From the NCBI GenBank assembly GCA_012064385.1, contig QRDG01000961.1:295724-359723 (forward strand): DNA of 64,000 nt. Direction: 5' to 3'. Both the position numbers and the translations under genes were made by a program. The DNA comes from Puccinellia tenuiflora. Taxonomy: Eukaryota > Streptophyta > Magnoliopsida > Poales > Poaceae. Under the pieces are notes generated by a model. It was not told the origin of the DNA and did no database searches. It saw nothing but the letters and a program-made list of their open reading frames with translations. This document shows, one piece after another, positions 54,137-64,000 of the stretch; the stretch's first letter is position 1, and every line of letters begins with the position of its first letter.

Positions 54137-56631
54137 CTAAAAGGCGTTAAAGAAAAGCGCTTATGGGAGGCAACCCATTTTATTTTACCTACTATTTATT
54201 TTTGGTTTGTTCTTGTTTTGGGTGATGTTACCTCCGTAAAAACTCCCTTGTAATTTTTTTTTTGGTTTTTGGTGCCAAGAATAGCCTCTAAAGAGAGGGA
54301 GACTAATTTGTGAGTTTACTATCCAGAAACAGATTTATGTTCTTCACTGTCCGAAATTCCAAAACATCACAGAGCGTCATATGTGGCTGCAAATTTTTGA
54401 CAGCAAGAATCAGGGTTTTGTCTACCTTTCCCTAGTTTTACGTTTTCTGATTTGAAGTCCAGAAGTACCCTGAAAAAATTCATCTTTACAGTCTGTTCTG
54501 TTTTTGACATATTCTGTCTTAGTTTTGTATTGCTTCTTTTACGGGCAAAGTGAGGTTCTTTTGAGGTCAAGAGCTTTACATAGACCTTGGTGACAGTAGC
54601 TAATGTTTAAAAATAAGTTCATGATATGTGCTTTTGAACTGAAGGAAGATATTATTTTTATGGACTAACCCCTCTAATGAAGTTACGATAAGTTTTGCGT
54701 GAAGGAACTTTTCAAGTATCCAAGAGCGAGGTGATGAAGGAAGATCAAGAAGGGATAAAAGCTTATGTTTGGGGAGGCTCCCCATGGACCCTCCTCTGCA
54801 ATATTTAAGAAGTCACAAGCATCTAAGCTTGGGGATGCCCAAGGCATCCCCTTCTTCATCAACAATCATCAGTTTTACTCATGGTACTATATTTTTATTC
54901 CTTTACACACTATGTGTTATTTTTGGAGCGTCAGGTTGTTTTTACTTTCAGTTTGTTTATGTTTTGTTCTCTGGTATTTGCAATAAGTTGGATCCTTGCA
55001 TGCTTGTTTGGGAGAGAGACACGCTCCGCTTTTTCATAAAACACTCTTGTTCTTCACTTATATGTGTTGAGTGTTTAGCTTTTATTATTCTTGCTTCTAG
55101 CTCTTGTTTTTCGTATATCTCTTGTTTAGATCTTTAAATTTTGTAATTAGGAAGTACTCTCTTGTGTTTTCATTCATATTTGTTTAGAGAGTTGTTTCAA
55201 ATAAGTTGATTGGTGTTTGGTTGAAGGAAATTATCATGTAGGAAGTGTGAAAAGAAGTGCTTGCATAATCTTGTAGATCGTTGTCTTGAATATTTGATAC
55301 TTGTCAATTGTTTAGAGATACGAAGTAGATTAATTCTTAAACTTGTGGATCATTTACTTAAGAATGGATTAGTAAAGAACTACCGTAAAGCTTAAAATTA
55401 TGGCGCTTGTCCTACTTGGTAGCTCTCAAAGTCTAGATGTTCTTTTTGCAAAGGGATAGTATGGCTAACAAGGAAGACGGTGTGAGGTCTAATGGTTATG
55501 CTTAATGTATATCGGTAGTCATTCATTGAACTAAATTGGTGTTATGTGTTTGCTTGATATCTTGCTAAGCCTAAAAATTCCGTACTGAGAGAGAATACTT
55601 CTCTTGCATCCAAATCCCTAAGCCAAATATCTTTGTCATTTGTGTCCACCATACCTAACTACATGTGGTATTTCATTGCCACTCCAAGTAAATTTGTCAT
55701 GTGCTACCTTTAAACTTTCAAAATATTCCAATTTGTGTCTCTATTTTTAGCTCATGAGGAAGTAGTAAGGAAGTTTGTTATATCTTGTGTCAAGCAAGGT
55801 TATTTCCCCCCTTTTCACTTGGTGAGCATGGATTACGTGCTCATTTAAATTTGTCGAGAGTTGGCCAAGGGTTCCCAGCCCGCAAAAGATAAATTTAACA
55901 TCATTAATCTCTCCTTCACAAAGTGCAACCTGAGAAATCAGTCAAACATTGGCTAGTGATAAACAAAGGAGAAAGAGGAATGTTCTCGTTCCTCTATGGG
56001 AGCCACTCTCACAAGTCTAAAACCTTGCTTGGTGTGGGGGACTAGCAGATTTCTATGTTGTGGAGTCGTTGATGAAAGCATACATATCTCAAAACTGTTT
56101 TACTTTTGTTTCATAAAAAATTAAAAAGCTCTAGCACATGACTAATCCCTGCTTCCCTCTGCGAAGGGCCTTTCTCTTACTTAGTCAGTTTTCCTTCCTA
56201 ATCTTTACCTATCAAGCAATCACATAGTGTCAACTTTGGTGCAAGTTTTACTACATGTTATTTTTATGTCTAACCATGGAAAAATTGTATTGACTTTATC
56301 TTGAGATAACTATGTTGCAAGTTGAAGCTTTTGCTGAAAACTTAAATCTTGCTTTGTGTTGGTCAAACATCTTTGCCGAAAGAACATTGCTTTGTGAGAT
56401 ATCAATCATGTCAAGATTCATAGTTTTAGTCTCCAAAGTACTATTTGCGAAAAATTCTTGTTTAGATGTTACACTTGGTTGATCATTGTTTAGTTTATTC
56501 AATAGACCATTGTCTTGGATCACTTCATTGAGATCATGTGCTTTACATTATTACTTTATCAAGATTGTGTTGGTAGCATGTCACTTCAAAAATTATTTTG
56601 TTATTATTTACCTACTATAGGACGAGCACGA
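54137..56631. other. Non-coding 3' region of element D
   Basis: No ORF of note. The tract AAGCTTGGGGATG of the element's polypurine region is repeated at 54824 (and 53421 upstream), the former inside a small palindrome GGGGATGCCCAAGGCATCCCC. RT and integrase motifs are absent. Confidence 0.6.
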
Positions 56632-56648
56632 ATTAAGCTTGGGGATGC
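56632..56648 (+). other. Polypurine tract of element D
   Basis: AATTAAGCTTGGGGATGC directly precedes the 3' LTR (TGATACG), the expected plus-strand priming site. Confidence 0.7.
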
Positions 56649-57979
56649 TGATACGTATCAAACGTACCTATAATTTTTTATGTTCCATGCTTGTTTTATA
56701 TCAAATGCCACATGTGTTTATTATGTTTTTATATCATTTTGGCATATTTTATTGGACTAATCTATTAACCCAGTGCCAGTTTCTGTTTATTATGACTGTG
56801 CATTGCAGAAAAGGTCCAAAATCCAAAGTGCTCGGAAAATTCCCAAACAATTATAAAAATTCTATTTCGCCAGGAGACCCCAGGAGCCAGAAGAACAAGT
56901 CCGAGAGGGGCCCACAGCCTCCAGGTGACCCCTGGCCACGGTCCATCCTAGACCGCGCCTGGGTCCCACCTGGGAGCCTCCTCCACCGCCTCGCGTCGCC
57001 TCTTCGCCTATAAAGTCTCTCCTGACCTAAAAACGACGGAACCCCGATCATATTCTCCAGAAACACATCTGAGCTCCGCCGCCACCAAAAACCCTATTTC
57101 GAGGGACAGAAGTCTCTGTTCCGGTACCCTGCCGGGATTGTGAATTGCCCCCGGAGCCATCTTCATCGCCTTTGCTGCCTCCCATGATGCGCCGGGACTA
57201 GTCCTTCGTCGGGGCTGAGGGCTCTACTGTAGCTATGTACTTATCTCTCTCTCCCATGATGTGATCTTTATGAGATCGTGAGCATTGTTAGTATCGCTGA
57301 ATTCTTATGTAATGTTATGCTACTCAATTCGTTTATCTATAATTTCCAGAGTAATTGTTGACAACACAAAGCCTTGGTGACAGTGTGGGTGGAGTGTATG
57401 ACTCTTTGGATGATAGACTATATAGAGTGATATTTACCATGGATTATTCTTTGTGGAATTGTGGTGTTTGTTTAGTCAGACTTTGAGGTGTGCTTTTGTA
57501 GCCCTACGCATAGTACTCTTGTTTTATCAAGAAGAAGAATAATTCCGAGTAGCACTTGCTTGCTTTCAGTTGTGCTAACGTGTTGAGAGAGATCCCTAGC
57601 GAAAGTATGATCCCTAGGCCTTGTTTCCAATCATCGGAACACCGTTTCTAGTCACTTTTGTTGCATGTTTGCTTGCTGCCATTTTTATTACAGATTACAA
57701 ATATCACTTGTTACCATCCATATCACTTGCATTTTACTATCTCTTCGTCGAACTAGTGCACCTATTCAACTGAAAATTGTATTAGGTGTGTTGTGGACAC
57801 AAGAAACTTCTTGTATCTTAATTGTAGGGTTGCTTGAGAGGGATACCTTTGACCTCTACCTCGCTGAGTTCGATAAACCTTGGGTTACTCACTTAAGAGA
57901 AAATTGCTGCTGTCCTACAAACCTCTGCACTTGGAGGCCCAACACTGTCTACAAGAATAGAAGTGCGTAGTAGACATCA
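56649..57979 (+). repeat. 3' LTR of element D
   Basis: Matches the 5' LTR with scattered substitutions and small indels (1331 versus 1321 bp) and is followed by the AGTAG duplication. Confidence 0.9.
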
Positions 57980-60743
57980 AGTAGTCGCACCGCTTTGTCG
58001 ATTGTTGGGATTGGTTTTTCCTAATAAATTTGATGAAATCTAGGACACATGCAGACATATTGTATTCACAATCATTCTCCTTGAATGTTACGGAGTAGTA
58101 GTTTCCCAAAGTTTTTCCATAGTTCGTATCCATCCAATAAATTCATCATTTTTGGAAACAAAAAAGTTTAGCATCACATGAGTAAACCAATAATGATTTA
58201 AATTCTTATGATATTCAAATAAAAATGGAAAGTGCACATTTTTTCTTCCCAAATGGTCATGAAGAGGTAAAAGATGACCATAAAAGATATAAATTAGTAA
58301 TACATGTCAAAAAAGTATAATGTACGTATTCAGTATATCAAATACTTAGCATATAGTCAGTATCTCTTCAAATACTTAGCATATAGTGTAGTATTCTTTG
58401 ATGCCATGGGAAAATTTCTTGTTCCATTTAGACTTAGGGCATAGCTTTGACATGGATTATGTAAGTATTCTGCAACATATAAGTTGATGCACATATTTTG
58501 CGTGTGGGGTTGCATTGGTAGATGGGATCAACATGTGTAGGGTCCAAAATGTAGACAATTTTGATATCTTTGTCCAATATGAATCGAAATAAAACATAGT
58601 TGGATATCGGAGTTATAGTCTGACATAGGCCAGCAATGAGATGCAAGAAACTAATAATTGGTGACAAGTACATGGAAATGGTCTTACCGATTTGTATGAT
58701 GAAACACTATATTTTGACACAAATGCTTTTTATTTATCTTGATGGTCTAGAGTTTCCAACATTATAACTTCATTAGGATCTACCTCATTGTCATTATTTT
58801 CTTTAACCATTATAATCATTGCCACCGTATTTGTTTTCCATCATAATAGAATGACGGTCAGCGTATATCTAAAAGAAATAATCATTTCATGCCCAACACC
58901 AACAAATATTAGGATAAAGAAAATTTTAAAATGCTATCAACTATTCAAAAAAAGATATATATACCTATGTATTCGGATGTGATAGTATGTGTCTACTCCC
59001 ATATTTATGATTTTAAACATAAATAGACCAAAAAATGAATTACTTAATTAATACTAAATTGAGTACTCCACATGAGTCATAATATTTTTATAGGGTAATT
59101 ATAAAACCTCTATATACATGTCTTTCCGAATTGAATTTTGTAGTATTTTTTGTAATCGTCAATTTAGTAACGTCGAAGTCTTTCCAATTATGACTAATAA
59201 TGTTTTAACTTTTAAGAATGTCCAGATGATATTTTATTCCTCATAGCTGTAAAATTACATGTAGACGCAATTTACAATAATTTTCTCTATAGAGTATAAA
59301 TGCAATAGTAACTAAACGCGGTAGTAAGGTCAACTCAATTGAACTGTAAGTACCAGTGCAAGTTCTTGATGTTTATTGGAATATGAATCTATAATAAACT
59401 AAACGGTTACTCGTAGACACGTAAAGTTATGCATTAAGATTTTAATAAACCTAATACTTGACACATAAAATTCTTGATATGGATGTTTCCATTTTATACT
59501 TATTTGTACTGACAAACATAAATTATTTGTATTGAACTTTTTTTGCATTTTTTGTAATTGTTTGTTTTATATCTTTATATAATTATATTTATCACAATGA
59601 TTCACATGAAATACTTTTATTTGTTATATATGTTAATGTTTACAATTGAAATGCATATCTATTGATTTCTTTGTGAAGCAACATGCAGTAAAATTGGAGT
59701 GGTCTGTTCGTTAGCTATTTTCTTCTCTGAGATGGTGCCTTTAAATTATCTTGGATCGAAATATATACACTTATATCTCAAAATTAAATGAAAGAAAGAC
59801 AGAATCCAATGCCTCCACATACGAACTGGGGCAGCTAAAAGGAACTATAGTGTGTATGCATATATTCATGTGCTACCATTTCTATTAGGATGTCCTTCAG
59901 TAAGTTTTTGCATGGAGAATTTTAAGCTAATGTCTCAGAAATATCTTGAAATGAGTTTCGTCTTCAGTCGTATTTTTTGTCTCAATTGAAGGCAACTAGA
60001 TTTTTCTAGAGTATAAAAATTGTTCATCCGGGGTTTACAATTGCATAAGAGGCATTGAGATTCGAAACGGGTCTTACATATTGACACGGTTCACTAATGA
60101 GAAATCAACACATACACACTCCATTATTGCTAGAATAACTTTTAACAACTATGTCAGTTAGGTTGCTAAACGAACTATGTTAAGTAGGTTGATTAAACTA
60201 TATTTGCACATTGTTAGGGTTTTGTCACAAGAACGCGTTATCGTCCGACCCAAGAGCTCTAATAATTTCCCCATATTGCCCCAAGACAGAGGAAAAGCAC
60301 ACCACCTCGATGACACCTTAAAGAATGTAATTGCACCCACAAGCGCCATTTGGTAGGCTTTGGCCAAAGACCAAATAGAAGTTATCACTACCGGAATCGT
60401 TCTTCAGACTGACCATAAAGCTACCACTTGCACAAAAACCTGAATAGATGCGCTACGGAAACCGGTCGCAACTAAGTAGGTGCACACTAGTACCACACAT
60501 GGATGCACTGCTACAAGCCTACCAGATCCATGTAGATCTGCATGAGCAAGGTCGTGGACGACGTCAGACCCGCCTGAGGGAGGTGGCTCCAACTTACCCA
60601 ACATTGCGAGATCGCCATGACGCTGAGACACCGCCGTCCATGAAGCTTTTGAGTCATCACACCTTCATTGACCCCACTGCGTGGCAGAAAAATGACATCG
60701 TGCTAGTACCATGAAATAACATGCTCGAGCCTCTACGCCCTAC
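57980..60743. other. Spacer between elements D and E
   Basis: 57980-60230 is very AT-rich with no supported gene. 60230-60740 is a GC-richer island with an 88-codon plus ORF (60448-60714) that looks like degenerated coding or transposon sequence, but I recognise no domain. Confidence 0.4.
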
Positions 60744-62515
60744 TGATGCATCTAAAATGCATACAACTTGCACTATAATAGTTATATTCCATTCATATTT
60801 GCATCATATAAGGGGTATATTACTGTTATTTAATGATTTTTGGTAATTTATGATGATATCCCCTTTTTATGGAATTAATCCTGCGCAGGCAGAAAAACCC
60901 CTATTTCTTTCCTTATTTGTTTCAGGACCTTAACGACGTCATAATGAGCTATAAATTTACGGGGGTCATTATTTTGGAAGGAGAAGATTTAGGAGCGAAA
61001 GAAGTCAACGAACGGAGGCCGGAGGACCAAGATGGAGGGTCCCACGCGGCTACAGTACCAGGCCGCGTGGGCCCATCCCATTTGGCCCTCGTGGCCCCGT
61101 TTGTGTCGATCCTTCGCCCAGAAGCTTCCTCGTGACCTAAAAACGCCTATATAAAGAGCCCCCCGACGTTCTCCGAAGGGGGGGCCGCCACACGAGAGAA
61201 ACAAGAAACAGAGACCAGGAGGCTGCAGATTGGAGGGGGAAAACTCCGGCGGAGCCCTGTCGGAGAGGCCTCCACCTTCTCCATCGACATCTCCACCGTC
61301 TCCATGATGAAGAGGGAGTAGTCCACCTCTGGACTATGGGTTTGTGGCAGTAGCATATGTATCTCTCTCTCTCTTGAGCTTCACTAATTAGCACCGTATG
61401 AGCTGCTGAACATGATTACGGTCACCGTTGTATTACCATTGTGGTGGATCTTTCTATGAGTTAATATATGTTGAGATTGCAATGTTATATTTCAGTTATG
61501 AAAGTAGATGCATATTATGTACCCCGTTCTTGTATCCTTGTTATGATCAAGCATGTTTATGAGAGTGTGTGTGGGGGAACGTGTGCATTAGTTGGAGTAA
61601 CGGGGGTGGTGAAGTGATAAGCTGACAACTTGAATATCATGATCCATTGGGTGTTTACCTTACTTTGTTGCCTCACTAGGGATAAACCAAAATACCATGT
61701 TGAAGGGTAGGAGGAGTGACATGCCTCTACCTAAGACTAGATCCATCATGTGTTTATTTTCACTTCATTTCATTAATCTTAAAGCTATACTCTGATGTTA
61801 TCTTAATTACTAAGGTGCATGATTTAGTTCACATCTTGGTGGAGTATAAGTGAGACTAATAATCAAAAGGTCTCTATGCTAGGACGTGATGCCCATATAA
61901 TTAGTAACATGTCATTAACCTTGTTTGCAATCTCATATGTTAAATCTATGTCTACTCATTTGCCACACTATATTAAAGAGAGAGTGCATGTGTGAAACCA
62001 TGAACCCCGGTCCATTTTTAATCATAAGAAACAACTTTCCAACCACTTTTAAGCATCTTTTACATTCAGCCATTTTAAATCAGAAAATACAAAAACACTT
62101 TACTTCTTGCATTCACATATAAAAACCCCAAAAATACCATCCATCATCATTACTATCATCCTTGCATACTTATTTACTACCATTGCATATTTATTTACTG
62201 TTTTTGCATTTATTATCATCTTAATATCATTTCTCACACCTTGTGCTTGACAACCACTTGGTGAGGTTGACGGCACAAAGCAATCTATTTTGTTTGCAGT
62301 AAATCAGAGAAGACAAGAAGATAAAACCCACACTACTGATTCCCCGAGAGTTCGATATTAAACCCTCGAGTCACCTTCTTGGGAAAAACTACCACTTCTA
62401 CATACTATGCACTTGGAGGCTCAACTATCCCTAATATATTATCTTCCTTTCAGGGTATCAAGAGTACTTGTTGGCGTTGTTGAGGAGAAGAACACTCTCA
62501 TCAATCCCGTCATCA
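60744..62515 (+). repeat. 5' LTR of element E
   Basis: From TGATGCATCTAAAATGC to CCCGTCATCA, about 1772 bp. The boundaries are inferred from the TG...CA ends and the primer spacing because the other LTR is outside the window. TATA box CCTATATAAAGAGCC is at 61146-61160. Confidence 0.7.
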
Positions 62516-62525
62516 CGTGTTTTTC

Positions 62526-62544
62526 TGGCGCCGTTGCCCGGGGA
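62526..62544 (+). other. Primer-binding site of element E
   Basis: TGGCGCCGTTGCCCGGGGA, tRNA-Asp type with one extra C, as in many Athila elements. Confidence 0.85.
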
Positions 62545-62854
62545 GGAATCATAGCTGGAAGGGTTTGTCCAAGGATATCACAACAAAGTCAACTCCATCA
62601 CCAACTTGTGATAACCCTAAGCGTGGGGAGGTTGCAACCTACATGAGCATCATCTTGTCCATCTTTACCTTCAAGCAAATTATTTTGTTTTGTTTTTTGT
62701 CTTGCATATCATATTTAGATTTCGTTTTGCATACTTTATTTTCAGTTTTTGCATTTGTTTGCATTAGTTAATTCGGTTTGCATTGTTTTAGTGTCATTTT
62801 TATTTTCAGTTTTGCATTAAAATTCAAAAACACATAAAAATCTGCTAAAATGGG

Positions 62855-63973
62855 GTGATAGGACTAAGTTGTGTGACTACCACAACACTCCAAATGATCA
62901 ATTTATTGCTAAAACCTATTACCACACCTGAGATACAAGCTGATAGCTATGAAGTAAGTCCTAGTTTGTTGAACTTGATAACTAGGGAGCAATTTGGAGG
63001 TAGTGCTGTGGAGGATTCCTCTATGCATCTTCATGATTTTGTTGAAATCTGTGACATGCAAAAATTTAAGAAAGTTGAAAGTGATATTTCTAAAACTGAA
63101 ATTATTTCCTTTCTCACTTAGAGGAAAAGCTAAGGAGTGGCTGCATTCTTTACCTATTGATAGCATTAAAACTGGAATGATTTGAGAGAAGCTTTCATTA
63201 AGAAATATTATCCTCCTGTTAAAATTTTGCAAATAGAAACAATATTCTATCTTTTAGGCAAAATGAAAATGAACATGGTTCTATGGCTTGGGATAGGATA
63301 AAACTTATGCTTAGAACTTGCCCGTCACATGGAGTTAATGAATGGACCATACTACACTCTTTTTATAATGGTCTGAATTACATGTCTAGAAATATACTTG
63401 ATTCTGCTGCTGGAGGTGCTTTTATGGGAAAAACTATAGTAGAGGCTAAGAATATATTGGAAAGCATTTTGAAAAACTATAGTCAATGGCATACTGATAG
63501 AGCACCTAGTTCATCTAAGAAAGTAAACTCCATAGAAGAAACTCATGATTTGTCATCTAAGATGGATACTATTCTTGCTTTGCTTAATAAACCTAGTGTT
63601 GAAAATATTCCTTTGCAAGAACTTGTTGGTGATAATTCTGAAAATATTGATGTCAATTTCATTAGGAACTATGGAAACAATGGGTATGGTAACAACAATT
63701 ATAATTCTTATAATAAACCTCCCTATGTTCCCAACAATCGTCCTTTTGTTCCATATCCTAATGCTAATGATAAATGGAAAGCCTGTGCCATCTAGTAATG
63801 ATAATGTTGAGACTAATAAAATTCTTATGGAACAAGTTGCTAGTCATAATACCATGATACAAGAGTTGAATAAGTCTGTTGCTTCTATTAGTTCTGATAT
63901 AAACTTACAACTCCAAGCTGCAGGACTAGACAAAGCCCTTTCAAAACTTGCTGATAATCAAGCCACTTTATGA
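62855..63973 (+). pseudogene. Element E Athila-type gag, frameshifted
   Basis: Gag motifs appear in changing frames: LLNLITREQFGGSAVEDSSM and LHDFVEICDMQ (62950-63060); PFSLRGKAKEWLHSLPIDSI (63108-63167); then WDRIKLMLRTCPSHGVNEWT, LHSFYNGLNYMSRNILDSAA and GGAFMGKTIVEAKNILESIL (63290-63475). An Asn/Tyr-rich stretch precedes another frame change near 63780 into MIQELNKSVASISSD (to a TGA at 63971). At least three frameshifts break it. The core is the standard Retrotrans_gag domain of Athila elements. Confidence 0.8.
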
Positions 63974-64000
63974 GTATGTCTGCTGGAAAACCAGAAGCAC

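Larger units (their letters stand above)
50050..57979 (+). mobile_element. Element D: gag-only Athila-like gypsy retrotransposon
   Basis: LTRs at 50050-51370 (1321 bp) and 56649-57979 (1331 bp), starting TGATACGTnTCAAACGTA and ending GTAGACATCA, are flanked by the perfect duplication AGTAG (50045-50049; 57980-57984). The primer site is TGGCGCCGGTGCCGGGGA (tRNA-Asp type). Interior: gag-like region, a second AT-rich ORF region and about 2.5 kb of non-coding sequence. No protease, RT, RNase H or integrase is present. It resembles the non-autonomous Athila-type families common in Triticeae (Sabrina/WHAM-like; name tentative). Confidence 0.9.
60744..64000 (+). mobile_element. Element E: Athila-lineage gypsy retrotransposon, 5' part
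   Basis: 5' LTR 60744-62515, primer site TGGCGCCGTTGCCCGGGGA and an Athila-type gag, cut by the window end. The family is distinct from D (different LTR) but has the same LTR-to-primer spacing of 10 bp. Confidence 0.8.

Noticed and set aside
1..64000. tRNA or rRNA genes
   Set aside because: None seen; the tRNA-like strings are retrotransposon primer-binding sites only.

Overview
The window is transposon-dominated nuclear DNA from a large grass genome. A BARE/Angela-type copia LTR, Tat- and Athila-lineage gypsy elements, PIF/Harbinger elements and a CACTA end point to Triticeae (wheat, Aegilops, barley, rye) or a close Pooideae relative. There are no bacterial features. The only host-type genes I recognise are two LURP-one-related (LOR, DUF567) genes on the minus strand, 10064-10723 and 16759-17400. 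A partial 3'-5' exonuclease-like exon at 8219-8560 lies just inside a CACTA end.

Layout. 1-5156: 5' part of a minus-strand BARE/Angela-like copia element (LTR 3250-5156) inserted into the transposase gene of a PIF/Harbinger element. That element continues to about 7.5 kb with its transposase C-terminus and a Myb/SANT-like second gene, both frameshifted. 7729-8560: CACTA terminus and exonuclease-like exon. 10.0-17.6 kb: the two LOR genes. Between them are a 1.1 kb inverted repeat with arms of about 430 bp and a 3'-truncated copia element with a G27 tract. 18.0-21.5 kb: two MITE-like elements around a structurally complete 2.1 kb Harbinger element (18722-20814, TSD TTA) whose transposase carries one frameshift.

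21733-49738 is a three-level nest in which every level is framed by a perfect 5-bp target duplication. Element A (Tat-like gypsy, TSD GAAAG, decayed) holds element B (30340-45901, TSD CTTTC, nearly intact). B holds element C (34469-37070, TSD CCAGT, non-autonomous, no gag-pol). 50050-57979 is element D, a gag-only Athila-like element (TSD AGTAG). 60744 to the window end is the 5' part of another Athila-like element, E, with a broken gag.

A and B share an unusual layout. Gag reads from a start codon inside the LTR straight through the primer-binding site, and an in-frame UAG separates protease from reverse transcriptase at the same place in both. Pol has two RNase H domains and an integrase. 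Downstream, on the opposite strand, lies a multi-exon antisense gene with its own TATA box, and one of its introns carries repeated copies of the polypurine-tract motif. Element C uses the same primer-binding and polypurine signals and is plausibly mobilised by A/B-type proteins. Its 3' LTR happens to supply an in-frame start codon to B's RT-RNaseH-integrase frame, giving a 1052-residue chimeric ORF. All functional statements are inferred by reading the sequence; no database search was run.
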